From Hymenoscyphus infarciens (taxonomy: Eukaryota; Ascomycota; Leotiomycetes; Helotiales; Helotiaceae), in NCBI GenBank assembly GCA_001414345.1, contig LLCB01000002.1:591365-655364 (forward strand): a stretch of 64,000 bases of DNA. The letters are read 5' to 3'. Positions 45,814 through 58,390 of this stretch are shown piece by piece. A program made the position numbers and the translations under genes. Under the pieces are notes generated by a model. That model did no database searches. It worked only from the letters and a program-made list of their open reading frames with translations, and had not been told where the DNA came from. Positions within the stretch are counted from its first letter, which is position 1, and the number at the start of each line of letters is the position of its first letter.

Positions 45814-48038
45814 TGTGAAGGTTGAAGGATGGTGTTATTATGTTTGTAGATTTTTCGAACACGCGTCGTCTGCAAAGCCAGCTACTCAGCGTCAAAACTC
45901 GGCTTTACACGATACTAGAGATCAACGGATCTCAGTGAGGCATAATAATTTACCTGGCCTTTGAACGGGTTCTAACGACTTTGCTGAATGAGAAATAGAT
46001 TTCTTCCAATGGCTTTGGTTCGGCTCGGTTCTATTGCTTTCATCCTCATCTTCTATACATACGCCGTCGTGTTGCAACGAATTCGATACCCATTCACCTC
46101 CATATCCTCAACTCCTCTCCTCGATTTTCTCGATCCTCATACCCAACAACTTTTAACTATCGAACTGCGCATACCCATTCTACTCCTCCTCGACTCCTTC
46201 TTGTCTACATCTGGATTTAGCGATGAATTTTTTGCTTTGGCTCTTTTTCTGCTTCTCGTTTCTTCTTCGATTCATGACAGGATACCAGAAAGCCTTCCCA
46301 TACTTGGGGAGGGTGTTTGCATGCATGAGAGCGTTCTTTTGCTTTTCTTCTTGGGGGGATGGGAGGAAAATGGGGGGTTCGAAGCACATGATGGATCTCG
46401 AACTGGGTGGATGGATGGATGGACGAATTTCGATGCTTGCTTCGCTTTCCCTTATTTTTTGGCCTGCGAAACATGATTTATGCGTATGGATAGAGGGTTG
46501 GCGCCTTTTTTGGTTTTCTTTTCTATGAGTCTTTTTCTTCATCTGAGAAAGGCGTTTTTGGGGGTTGGTGCGGATGGTGGATTGATGGATTGATGGATGA
46601 TGAAGTTTTCTTGCGGCTAGCGGTATTTTTTTCTTTTGCTTTTCTTGGGTGTGCGTAGCGAGATGATTGGAACTTGAGTTGTGTCGTATTATATCCTTGG
46701 GTATTTGTTCGTGGGGAGGTTGGATTGGGGAGGGGGGATCAGAAGGGTCTTGGGATTCTGGGTTGGGGCGTGATATCCATGGGTGGGGTTGGGACTGGAG
46801 GGCTTGGGGGAGAAATATGGAGGATATGATGAGGCATGGTGGGGAGCGGGTTGTGAATGGCAGACAGACATAGGATAGAAGTTTGGGAGGGGAGTTGAAT
46901 GGTATGCATATATGAGAATCCTTTTTTAGTTTTGGTGATTGGTGATTGGTGATTGGTGTATTTGTGTATTTGTGTATTTGTGTATTTGTGTATTTGTGTA
47001 TTTGTGTATTTGTGAAATTTTGACTCTGCTTTTTAGTCGCAAACCTTGATGACGGGGGGTGTATGAGAGAGTTTTTGGCTGCTTTAAACTTGGCCCCTAA
47101 AAAGACTGGCTTACTTGATGTTTGTTGGCTTACTCGATGGCTGTCAGCTTACTCGAGCTTACTCGTGAGCTCACTCGTGGCTTACTCCATACCTTTAACC
47201 TGGCCCCTAATAATTTTTGTTAGTTTATTCGCTACTTTAATCTGAGCCTTGATTTATAGACATGATATGTGCCTCTTCTAAGAAAACAGGTGTTGTAGGC
47301 CAATCATGGGAGCGTCCAATTCCGTGTAGATGTAAGAGTCTATATCATCGTCCAGCGTTCACTTACTTCACGACGACTCAAATTAAAACAAGCAAGAATA
47401 AGTTCGTTTAGATTATTTGAATTCCTTTCAAAAGACTTAACTCAATTCTTTTAGATAGTTGGACGAATATTAGTTGATTGGTTACTATTATAAGGGTACC
47501 TCGCAAACATCTTACCAAAAACTGGTGCGGTAAGAGAAAGGAGCGAAACTCTACGAACACACACCTCCTTTACTTTTGCTTGGTACGAAACAGTCTCTAT
47601 CGAATAATATATCACTTGTTTTCGAGAACCTTTGGGAGAACTGGAACGTCATTTCTTGATCCTCCTAACTGCCCTAGGACGAACGATGTTTGCAGCTTTG
47701 TGCGATTTACTCGCGTAATGCGGATGAAGCCGTCCGCGGAGTTTTGCTCTCATTTTCGTACGGCTTGTTCAAGTTACCTCGGTATTTTCCACTTTTTGGA
47801 ATCTTTGTGTTGAGTAAATATGGCTTGGATAGATATGTACAGTAGTACTTTGTGTTTTGAGAATCTTGGAACTTTAGTTGCTTGAAGAGAATAAAATAAA
47901 GGGTTTGAGTAATGTAATTTGATAGTGGAAGTTAGTAGACTTACTTGTTACTACAAAGTAGTAGAATACCTGGTCAATTAGACGTTGTTTAAGTAACTTA
48001 AGGAGTTTTAATATTCTAGACAATGGGATTCGATAGTT
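45814..48038. other. Intergenic, gradually AT-rich
   Basis: No supported gene over 2.2 kb. Contains the microsatellite at 46934-47013, repeated phrases such as GGCTTACTCG near 47110-47180, and from 47.3 kb increasingly AT-rich DNA. Confidence 0.5.
46934..47013 (+). repeat. Two adjoining microsatellites (GGTGATT)3 and (TGTATTTG)7
   Basis: Three 7-bp GGTGATT copies run straight into about seven 8-bp TGTATTTG copies, all perfect. Confidence 0.9.
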
Positions 48039-48659
48039 TAACTTAGGGCCTGTTTGGTTCACGCCCTCGATTCGCGAATCTCTATATAAAAGTTAAATCG
48101 AATTAATTTGATTCGTAAACCTTCTTTTGAATTATAAATCTGTTTTGCAAAAGCCCTCTATTTATGAATCGAATTATATGAATTAAACCTTAGTACTATA
48201 TTTGTGAATCTCTTATATAAAAAAGCTTGATTCGTGAATACATCTTTAGAGTAGTATTTACGAATCGAACCTTTGATTTATTCGTACCTTATTATAATAC
48301 TATGGTATACCTACCTCCCTCGTTTAGTATAATACTAATAATACTATAGTATACCTACCTCCCTCGTTTAGTACAGCAACGCCTTAATCGCAGATATACT
48401 ATAGTTGCTGGCACAATAGCAGCTATATTAGCAGCTCTCTTTTTTAAGAATAACATCGTTAAAAGGGAGTTGTATTACTAATATATATTTTCAGAGAATT
48501 CTTAACAGTAGGCAATTCACTATACAGTTACTAAACAGCATAAGAATTCGATTTAAGAATATCGATTCAATTCACGAGCGAATGAAAAGTGGCCCGTGCT
48601 AGCTCGATTCGACGAATAAATCAAGAGTTCAAAATGTGAACCAAACAGGCCCTAAGTTA
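48039..48659. mobile_element. MITE-like element with 24-bp perfect inverted ends
   Basis: A 621-bp AT-rich element. Its 24-bp ends start TAACTTAGGGCCTGTTTG and are exactly inverted at 48636-48659. The GGGCCTGTTTGG core resembles ends of many plant and fungal MITEs. Subterminal ATTCG(A/C/T)-rich inverted motifs are abundant. Inside, a 30-bp phrase beginning GTATACCTACCTCCCTCG occurs twice in tandem (about 48300-48370). No open frame is present. A true target duplication could not be fixed, because the flanking TTA/TAA belongs to the inverted repeat. Confidence 0.75.
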
Positions 48660-49399
48660 CTAGACTTACAGCTTGATACCTTAAAGTGGTCAATTGGCGG
48701 ATGACTATAGAGAGATACGTTGAGATGTGTAGTACTTCTGGATGCATTTTTATACTTTGGAAGTGTTGAAACTAGTAATTACAAGGAGATTTTAACGTGA
48801 ATTTGAGATTTATCTCCCTTCTTGCTTTCGACTTTGGTGGCCGCAAGAGGGTGGCGTCAGGCGCGCTTATGACTACTCCTTCCTCCACAACCACAACGCG
48901 CGCTCTGGGTAGGCCCTTCTCGATCTCAAATTTGTCAAGCTCGTTCAAGGGCTTCTTGAAAGCTCACGACTTTAGAGGACGCCTTGAATAAAGCTACGAA
49001 CTTCACCTTCACACCCCTAGGTCTGTATAACGAATAGATGAATAAAAGATTAATTATTCATTATAAATATTAAATAAATATCTAGTATTTTAGTATTCGA
49101 GCGATTATTCGAGCGATAAGAGCTTAAATGAATATGTTACGAATAGTTTCTATTTATTAGGCTTAATATCCGCCCCCTGGGTCGGAGCACGGAGGGTTCG
49201 TATAAGTTGAAATTTACTCCCTTTTTATATATATATTTAAATATAACTAAACTATAAATTCACTTACTTTTAAGCATTATTAATAGATTACTATCGTATC
49301 TACTCTTTAACACTTATATTATATAGAAGGGGTATTATATAACACCTCACTTTTAATAACATCCTATACGTAACCTTTAAACTAAGGTTTTATAACAGT
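48660..49399. other. Border of the AT-rich block
   Basis: Last stretch with mixed composition. On the minus strand a 62-codon frame (about 48972-48772) is Lys/Arg/Glu-rich and has coding-like codons, but has no ATG and matches nothing I recognise. From 49.02 kb onward the DNA is overwhelmingly A+T. Confidence 0.4.
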
Positions 49400-50799
49400 C
49401 CTAGTCATATACGTTACTCACGTAACCAGGTTAGCCCGAGGCTTTACCGAGGCTTCGCTTAATATATATAAATAAAGCTAGAGTATCTATACTCTTCGCT
49501 TTTCTCTTTAGTTTAGTTTTCCTTAATATTAGATACTATTCTATAAGTACTCTCTTTATATATTTATAGAGGGCTATTATACTAAAACTAAACTCTCTCT
49601 CTTTACCTAGGAAGGCTTTTACTAATATCCTAATAATAATATATATATTTACTTATATTAAATCTACTAAATTTACTATCCTTCTCTATAAAGCCTAACC
49701 TATTTATATTAAGTAGTAAGGTCTAGTATTCTTCTATTAGCTATATTAAGTCTTTTAAAGGTAACTTATTAACCTAAGAACTATTCTACCTTACTTTAGA
49801 GTTAGTAGAGCTAATCCCTCTTCTCTCTTCTATTAACGTCACGTTCTAATCTAGCTTAAGAACTTAACTTAAAAAAATATATATACTAGCTATTACTATA
49901 CTACTACTACTACCTCCTCCTACTAAGGCAACTACTAGTTCCTTATAGTATAAGATCCTTAAATTACCTCTATCTAACTCTACTTTATAATAAATCCTTA
50001 AAGTAATAACCTTATTAATAAGTAAAGTTTATAAACTTAAAGTAAATACTTTAAATATAACTAATACTTCTTATTAATATACCTCTATTTAGCTATAAAC
50101 TCTTAATATAACTTATTCCTCTTCTATAGTTCTATTATCTAAGAAGATAAGTAGAATAGCTAATCTTTACTAATTTACTATAAAAGACGAATTTACCTAT
50201 ATAACTTAGGAAACTAAAATTATAATAAAGTTATCTATTAATATTAACTACTTTAAGTCTAAGGAAGTAAGGATAAATTTAATTTACTACTATACTTCTA
50301 AAAGAGCTTAAAACTATATTTATCTAAGATATAAGTTTAATACTATTAACTAGTTTAATAGCTATAAAGAGATATTAACTTACCTCTAAAACATTACTAT
50401 TAGCTCTTACTTATACTAAAAAGCTTATATCTAATACTAAGACCTTATTATATTAAAGATAGAAACTTTCTATAACTTCTATACTAAGTTCTAATAACTT
50501 ATAGATAAAGTCGAAGTTCTCTTATAAGACTAGGTAGAAGACTTATAGAATAAGTTAACCCTTATACTATACTAATCTCTTATTATTACTAAGTTTTAAG
50601 CTAAGAGAGATATAAACTTCTTTTATAATCTTATAAGTAGTATTAATAGTAACTTCTAAAATCTTACTTCTTAAAAGGTATAAGTAATAAACTTTCCTTC
50701 TACCTTAAACCTATATACGTCTACTCTTATACCTACTAGCCCTTCTTCCTTTATAGCCTCTTTTATCTCTCTTAGACGTTTTAATACTCTTATTATAAA

Positions 50800-50890
50800 T
50801 AACTACTTAACTCTAAGACTATTAGATAAGTACTTTAACTATAATAAGCCTAGTTATTATATTAAGGATTATCTAAAGCTAAAGATATAT
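50800..50890 (+). pseudogene. gag zinc knuckle of the gypsy relic, Cys/His all Tyr
   Basis: The frame starting AAG at 50828 shows four tyrosine codons (TAY) at exactly the CX2CX4HX4C spacing (Y-X2-Y-X4-Y-X4-Y). TGY-to-TAY and CAY-to-TAY are the two RIP-type changes expected. Surrounding residues (K.FN..KP......IKD) fit retroviral-type zinc knuckles. Confidence 0.75.
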
Positions 50891-52059
50891 AGAGTTAACT
50901 TTAAAGAGCTTAAAAGAAAAGATACTAGTTTAGAGTTAGGAAATAAAGAAGCTTAAGAGAAGACTCCTTCTTAGGTAAATATAGGATTAATCTCTCTAAG
51001 ATTAATCTATAATTATTAATTAGTAGAAAAGCGTTTACTTTACTTAGTATAATAATAATTAATAGATTTAGTATATAGACTACTACTTTTAGTAATCTTA
51101 GAGTAAATACCTTTTCTTTTATAAATATATAACTCGGTTATAACCTTATAAAGTTCTATAGTTTAAAGACTAAAAGACTTCCTACTTCTATTAAGATTTA
51201 TAGATATAATAGAGAAATTAGAAGTAAAGCTATATATTATCTCCTTTTAAATTATATCTTAAATAGTTATAAATTCTTTAATATACTATTTATTCTCTTA
51301 GACTTAGATTTATATAATATTATTCTTAGCTAGAGGTTCTTTAAGTACTTTTATATTAATATTAATATAACTTATTAGAAACTACTCTAGCTTAATAATC
51401 TTAAGCCTTACTTTTCTACTTAATAGCTAACTCCTCTCTCTTAAGACGCTATATAACTAAAAGACTTTATACTCTCTTACTAGGATAAAGCTAATACTTA
51501 TAACTAAGCTATAGAAATAGACGAATAGTACTAATAAGATAAAAGGCTCTTAAAGTCTATAGATTATCTTAAAATTAATACTATAACCCTAGCTAGTTAT
51601 ACCTTGACTATATATAGTAGAGGAGGCTATAAGTCCTTAATATAAGTAAAATACTAGGTTATAAAGAAAGAACTTAAAAGCGTTATAAAGAAGGTACTTA
51701 CTCTAGTATATTATTAGAAACCCTTTATCTTAAAGAAGTTAGACTCTATTATTAATATTTTAGCTATTTTAGTTATAGAAATCTATTATTACTTACTTTA
51801 AGAGGATAGTAAGATATTTACTATAAGTATATATAAAATTAACACTATTATAACTAATTAAGAACTAGATATAGCCTCTAATATCGCTCTTCCTAATAAG
51901 TACTAGGACTTTAAAGAGGTATTTTCTAAGGCTATCTTAGACACCTTCTTATCTTACTAATACTATAACTATAAGATTAATCTTAAAAGTTTAAATACTT
52001 TTAGATATTCTCTTTTATATAAGATATCTATAAAAGAGTTATTAGCTATAAAGGAATTT

Positions 52060-52500
52060 ATCTTAGAAAATCTCTATAAAGGGTTTATTAAATATAGCTA
52101 GTCTCTTTTTACTACTCCTATTCTATTTATAAAGAAAGTAGATAAAAGGCTATGTTTCTATATTAACTTCTAAAAACTTAATAATCTTACTTAAAAAGAC
52201 TACTATCTATTACCTCTAATTAATAAAACGCTTATATATATTAGTTAAGCTTATATTTTTACTAAGCTAGACATCTAATAAGCCTTCTACTATATATAAA
52301 TAGATCTAGATACTAAGGAATTAACTACTTTTTATACCTACTATAGAACGTATAAGTATAAGGTCTTACTATTTAGTCTAATAAATAGCTTATCTACTTA
52401 CTAGTATTATATAAACGACGTCTTATTTAACTATTTAGATAACTTCTACTTTATCTATTTAGATAATATCCTTATCTACTTATTAAACGTCTTTAAATAT
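52060..52500 (+). pseudogene. Reverse transcriptase domain of the gypsy relic
   Basis: Recognisable pieces in one frame despite stops: LFTTPILFIKKVDKRL, then KDYYLLPLI, IFTKLDI, and YLDNILIY at about 52455-52478, where the catalytic YxDD has become YLDN by one G-to-A change. The order and spacing match Ty3/gypsy reverse transcriptases. Several in-frame TAA/TAG codons interrupt it. Confidence 0.85.
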
Positions 52501-52889
52501 AAAGAGTATATATAAAAAGTCTTTTAACGTTTTAAAGATACTAGGTTATAGATTAATATTAAGAAGTATAAGTTTAATATTAAGAAGATAAAATATCTTA
52601 GGTTTATTATTAGTACTAATAGTATTAAAGTAGACCTTGAAAAGGTCTTAGTAGTATAGAAATAATAAGCTTTAAAGATAGTAAAAGGTGTTTAGAGCTT
52701 TCTTAGTTTCTATAACTTCTATTAAAGGTTTATCTAGAACTATAGTATAATTATAAAGCTCTTAGTATACCTAATATAGAATAATATGCTTTTTAATTTT
52801 AATAAGAAGTACTAAGAAGCGTTTAAAGACTTAAAAGTAGTACTTACCTTTATACTAATCCTCTACTACTACTCTCTTAATCTCTCTAT

Positions 52890-53260
52890 TATAATTAAGA
52901 TAGACGCTTTAAATAGAATTATTACTAGAGTATTATAATAATAATAAGCTAATAGAGAATAATACTCTATAGTCTACTTTAGTAAAACTATGTCTTTAGC
53001 TAAGTATAACTATAAAATATATAATAAAGAGCTACTTACTATTATATACTTACTTATAAAATAGAGACTAGAACTATAAAATACTTATTTAAAAATCTAC
53101 ATTTATACTAATTATAAGATGCTTAAGTACTTTATAACTACTAAGTAACTTACTATCTATTAAGTAAGGTAAGCTAAAGCCTTAGCTAAGTACTATTTTA
53201 TTATTATATTCTATTTAAGGTATAAGAATAGTAAGATAGATACTTTAACTTATAAAGTAA
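52890..53260 (+). pseudogene. RNase H domain of the gypsy relic
   Basis: Reads ...IVYFSKTMSLAKYNYKIYNKELLTIIYLL and then YTNYKMLKYFITTK, corresponding to the S-x-x-x-x-E-x-NY-x-x-x-x-KE and T-DHK-L-F blocks of gypsy RNase H, with D/H replaced by N/Y through G-to-A and C-to-T change. Confidence 0.75.
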
Positions 53261-53599
53261 ATAAGATATACTTATAAAAGGAACTTAAAGAGTAGTACTA
53301 GACCTATATACTTTTAATAAAGGAATAAGTTAATATAGAAGCACTTAAAGACCTAGGAGTTAAAATAAGCTTAATTATACTAGCTCTAGTTAATAATAAC
53401 TACTTCTAAGAATTATTTATACTTTTAAAATAAATCTACTAAGTAAATAAGGATACTATAACACTTTAAGCTATATAAGTATAAGCTAAAACTAATACTA
53501 ATTCTTTATATATCTTAGAGGAAGGCCTTTTACTTTACTAAAACTACTTAGTAGTACTAGACGTAGATACGCTAAGAATAGACCTAATTTATAAGGCTT

Positions 53600-54060
53600 A
53601 TAATTAGATACTTTTAACTTACTTAAAGAGGGATAAGACCTATTAGATTCTATATTTAAGATATATTTAGTAAAATATAAAAGCTAATATTATAAGATAT
53701 ATATAAAACTATTATAATTATAGAAGAGTAGACGTTTCTTAAGATAAAATACCTAGCTATTTATATCTACTCTTAGTACTACTACGTATATAATAATATA
53801 TAGTTATAGATTTTAAGTCCTTTCTAGTTAATAAGTATAGTTATAATAACGTGTTTATAGTAATAGACTACTTATTTAAATAGTCTATTTTAATACTCTA
53901 TTATAAGAATATTACTTCTAAATAGATAATAAGGTTATATATTAAATATGTTCTATAATATTATAGGATTCTAGAAAGTATAATATTAAATAGAGGCCTT
54001 TACTTTATTACTATGTTCTAGAGAGAGTTTACTTGAATCCTAGGTATTTGGCTTTAACTC
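53600..54060 (+). pseudogene. Integrase core of the gypsy relic
   Basis: The frame reads FIVIDYLFK around 53860, with the first catalytic aspartate, and LNRGLYFTTMFWREFT near 53985-54035, corresponding to the S-DRG-QF-S-FW motif with the second aspartate now Asn. Multiple stops are present. Confidence 0.75.
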
Positions 54061-54660
54061 TTAACTATAAACTACGCTTAAATAGATAGCTAGACTAAGA
54101 TTATAAATTAATACTTTAATTAGTACTTATAGTTATATATTAATTATTATTATACTAATTAGTCTAAGATTCTTTTAATAATAGACTATATATAGTTAGT
54201 GCTACCTTATAATACTATTAGAATATCACCTTTTAAGTTATAAAAGGGATATATACTAAGAACCTTATTTAACTAGTAAATACTAGAACTAGCTAATATA
54301 AAAGAACAGCTATTATAAGAAGAGGCTATAATAGTTATAAAGATAATCTAAGAGGTTCTAGACGTTAGCTAAGTAAATATATTAAAAGCTTAATAGAAGA
54401 AGGAATAAGACGTAAATAAATATAGATAAGACGTTGATTTTAGAGTAGGAGATATAGTCTTTATTATAATAAAGAACTAGGTAACTTAATAACTAAGCTA
54501 AAAGCTAGACTACTAGATAGCTAGCCCTTTTAAGATTCTTAAGAAAGTAGGTTCTACTTTCTAATTATAACTACTAGCTTTTATTAAAGTTTACTCTATC
54601 TTTATAATAGTATACTATCCTAGATTATTATGTAATAGCTAGATTATTATATAATAGCAC

Positions 54661-55430
54661 TATTCTAAATGTCGGCATTCGTGAAACTACTAATACCTCT
54701 AAGTAGTGCCGATACCTCTAATACCTCTAGGGCCGAGATTACAAATGACCGATACTTATATAAGCGAAGTGCCGAAGGTATTAATATCCGACATTTATAT
54801 ACAGAAGGGATTAAGGTTTAGATATTATATGTTTAGCTTTCTAAAAGATTAGAGGTTATATATTTAGCTTTTTAGCTCTTATTATTTAGTATTAGCTATA
54901 TTAGGCAGAGCTCGGTTATTATTATTATTAGAACTTAGAAGCTTCTGACCTTCTTATATATAGACGTTTATATTTAGTATAATAGAAGGACAGTTATTAT
55001 TTTCTTCTATATTAGAGCCTAGTATCTATATACGTTATTCTACTATACGTACTCCTATATACCTCTACTATAGTTATATATATTTTATACTATTATATAA
55101 AAATAATAACTCTTCTTTGCTAGTAATAGCCTTAATAATATCTCTTTTTAAGTTTATTACTACTTCTTATTTAGAAGTTGATTTATACTTGATTTAAAAT
55201 ATTATAACGATATTCTTATATAACTAAGTAATTAGAGACTACTTAGATAGCTAGTAATAGTAGGGTTTATTATCTATATAGATAGCTAGTATAAATCGTG
55301 TTTTAGTATATATTAAGAGATTAGAATATACTAAGTATTTCCTAAGAGTTCTAATAACCCTAGATTTAGTAAATAAGTTAACTTATAATAGTTATCTAGA
55401 AGGCTTCTAAATCTAATCCTACCCTCTCCT
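54661..55430. other. AT-rich segment with recurring TGTCGGCA/GTGCCGA motifs
   Basis: Follows the gypsy relic. Short CCGA/TCGG motifs recur at irregular spacing (for example near 54670, 54710, 54740, 54770 and 54790), surviving GC islands in mutated DNA. It could be the 3' long terminal repeat, but no matching copy was found near 49 kb. Confidence 0.4.
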
Positions 55431-56839
55431 CTAAACCGACATCTTCGAAATATTAAACCTAGTTCTACTATAAGGTGTTAAACGCTCTTCTAAGGCTACC
55501 TCCCTTTTTAAAAGCTATCTAAATAGTACTTATATATTAAGATTAAGAAGATCTTAATAAAATAACAGTTAAAGAGACTAGTAGGACTTCTTAAATACGA
55601 ACTAGATATAGTTAGTTATATAAGCTTTAGAAGTAGAGAATTAAGAAATAAGGAATTAGCTAGCTAAGCTAGAAAGATAGATAAGTAATCTTATAATTTA
55701 AAGTTAATAAAATACTTTGCTTTTAAACCCTTCTTAATCTAACTCTCTCTTACTTTTAAGCTTGAATTTATACCCTTTTTAGCTATAGGTAGCTGCCTCT
55801 AATACCTTCTAATAACCCTCTTCTAAGGCTACCCCCCTTTTTAAAAGACTCTCTAAACCCTCTTAGATCTATAACTATATACTAAGACTTAGAAGATCTT
55901 AATAAAATAATAAGTAAGACTTCTTAGATATAGATAATATATTAATAAGATAGTAGTATAAAAATAAAGAATAAAACAATTGATTAGATAAGATAGATAT
56001 AATTATAAGTGAACTATAAAGTTAATAAACACTCTACCTCTAAACTCTTACTAATCTAACCCTTTTTTAAACCTTTGTTTAAACCCTTCTTTGCTTTTTA
56101 AAGCCTATAGTTAGACCTCTTTTACTTATAAGCCTCTACCTCTAATAAACTTCCTACTACTTCCTAAACCTTAAATCAGATACGAATTAGTTAAAATATA
56201 CTTTTTATTAGAATAAAACTTAGAAGCGAGCTCTTAGCTAAGTTATTACTATTTCTTAACTAAATATTATCTAACTCTACTTTGAACTTTTCCTTTAAAA
56301 ATACCTCTATTAGTAGACATTTAAAAAGACTATAGTTATAGACTAAGTCCCTGCTAGTATAAAGGTTGAAAGAGATAGAAGTTAAAAGAGAAAGAAGTGG
56401 AATTAGGAGAAGAATATACTAAAGAAACTTTTACCGACTTCAAAAGATCACTTTTTAAGTATAGCTATACTTAGAGAGATACTAGAATTAGAAAGCTTCT
56501 TTTATATATAGGATAAGATTATACCTCAGCTCTAAAACTCGTCTACTACTTTTAAAAGACGCTAGAATTACAACTTTGCTAAAATAGTAAATAATCTTTT
56601 AGCTAGATAAAGAGACCCGCCGAGACACTAAGTTATAAGATATTAGTACTATGGTTCAGAATACCCCTCTATCTAGCTTTAAACTCTCTATAATACAACA
56701 GCGAATCGTCCTCTACTTTAGAAGTGAAATAGGAATTAGAAGATGAATAAGTTCTTAAGTACTCTAAAGAGAATAAGGTAGCCTATAGGTCTAAGTAACA
56801 CAGTTTATATAATAGTACTGATAAATATTATATCTAAAA

Positions 56840-57170
56840 CTGTTTCTTTTATTATCTTAAACGTTGGATAATAATTTTAACTTTAATAACTTCGGTATTA
56901 AGTGTATTTAACTAGCTGAAACTACCTCTTTTATTATCCTTAGATACTTAGATAATTTAACAAACTTCAGTAATAACTTCGTATTTAACTAGCTGAAACT
57001 CCTTCTTTTGTTATCTTAAACATTAGATAGTATTTTTTAATATTTAGTAATAACTTCGCCTTTAGCTAGCTAAAACTACCCCTTTTATTATCCTTAGATA
57101 CTTAGATAATAAATTTTAACCTTAATAACTTAGCTATAACCTCGCTTTTAACTAGCTAAAACCTAACCGA
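56840..57170 (+). repeat. Degenerate tandem repeat, unit about 85-110 bp
   Basis: About four copies of a unit containing AACTAGCTGAAAC or AGCTAGCTAAAAC, then CTTTTATTATCCTTAGATA and AATAACTTCG. Copies differ mainly by C/T and G/A. Confidence 0.65.
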
Positions 57171-57239
57171 CTCTAGTATAGAGTCTTATAGTTCTTACTT
57201 TCTTACTTTCTTTTACTTCTAGTAAGGCTAGAAGTTCTT

Positions 57240-57680
57240 TTTTTTATCTAAATTTAACTTAGATACGAATTAGTACGCTCTTAAAAGGATAGTAACCTCT
57301 TAGCTAAGTTATTACTATCTATAATATTATTAACTTTTTCGTTTCCGACTTTACTCTAAGTCCTCGCTAACCTTAGTTTAGACAAACTTACTTTCTTTTA
57401 TATCTAGTAGACTAGATGTTTTATTTAAATTCGAATTAGATATAAATTAGTATACCTTCGAAGTAAACTCTTAGCTAAGATATTACTATCACCTATAACT
57501 TTACCTCTTAATATTTACCTCTAACTCTAATCTAAATTCGCTTCTAACTTTATTCTAAACTTTTTCAGACTTATACTCTTTTAGTAATTTAAATTAGATA
57601 TAAATCAATACACTCTCGAAGTAAGCTCTTAACTAAGTTATTACTACCTCTTAACTAAACGACTTCTAACTCTACTCTAA
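57240..57680 (+). repeat. Degenerate repeat family, spacing about 160-170 bp
   Basis: The phrase TTAGATAYRAATTAGTA...CTCTTAGCTAAGTTATTACTA recurs at about 57299, 57469 and 57626 (positions of CTCTTARCTAAG), with one further copy near 56231. Copies differ largely by transitions. Confidence 0.6.
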
Positions 57681-58390
57681 ATTCACCTCTAATCTTTGAA
57701 CTTTTTAAACTTTTTAAACTTTAAGCTTTAAACTTTTTCTAACCTACTAGATAAGATTAGACTATACTCTTTTAGCAAACGCGAATACTTATACTTTAAT
57801 ATTAAAAGATTAGAAACAAAGTCTCTTTTATAAGTATTAACGAAGTCGGTTATAATTTAGATCTTACTTAGTATTCTATAAATAATTTTCAGGGTTTACT
57901 ATATTATTTAAGAGACTTTTATATTAAATATCTAGAAGAGCCGAGACTACTCTAATACCTCTCTAAATAGCTTAATATATAGGAATTAGATAAGAATTAG
58001 ATAAAAGAGTTAATTTATAATATTAAATACTCTCTAATTCTAGTTACTCTTAATAAGGAACTTATAATAAAAACCTAAGATAAAATACTAACTAGTAGGA
58101 ATATTCGAAATTAATAAAGTAAAGAACTAAGACCGAGTTACTACTAAAACAGGGCCTACTAACTCTCTCTAGGCTATAGCCTCTCCTTTCTCTAACTTAT
58201 TATTCTCCTCTCTACTCTTCTAAGCGTAAGAAGCCCGAATTAGCTCTTTCTCTACTACCTCCTTCTTATAGAGACGCTTCTTACCTCGGCAACCTTCTAT
58301 AACCGGCTTTCACCTCGGGCATACTAATACACCCTGCTAAGGGTTAGATCTTACGTGTATATCCGACTATGAGTTTATAAGAACCGGTTT

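Larger units (their letters stand above)
49400..54660 (+). mobile_element. RIP-mutated Ty3/gypsy retrotransposon
   Basis: A plus-strand retroelement ruined by C-to-T and G-to-A change: no frame stays open for more than a few dozen codons, stops are mostly TAA/TAG, and Cys/His/Trp/Gly codons are largely replaced. Domain order is still readable: gag zinc knuckle near 50.83 kb, protease-like segment near 51.3 kb, reverse transcriptase 52.06-52.50 kb, RNase H 52.89-53.26 kb and integrase 53.6-54.06 kb. Integrase after RNase H defines Ty3/gypsy order. Long terminal repeats could not be matched by eye, so both ends are approximate. It cannot encode functional protein. Confidence 0.85.
55431..58390. 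other. RIP-mutated repeat-rich DNA, no gene
   Basis: Very AT-rich, no open frame. Phrases recur several times, for example CTTTTTAAAAG(A/C)(C/T)TCTAAA near 55500 and 55850. Two better-defined repeat families are listed separately. The last 250 bp are somewhat richer in G+C. Confidence 0.5.

Noticed and set aside
46180..46542. Lys/Arg-rich minus-strand frames
   Set aside because: They mirror T-rich DNA downstream of the cyclin gene and have no motif.
54661..55100. Candidate 3' long terminal repeat of the gypsy element
   Set aside because: No matching copy is visible near the 5' side around 49.2-49.6 kb, so it was listed only as a segment with recurring motifs.
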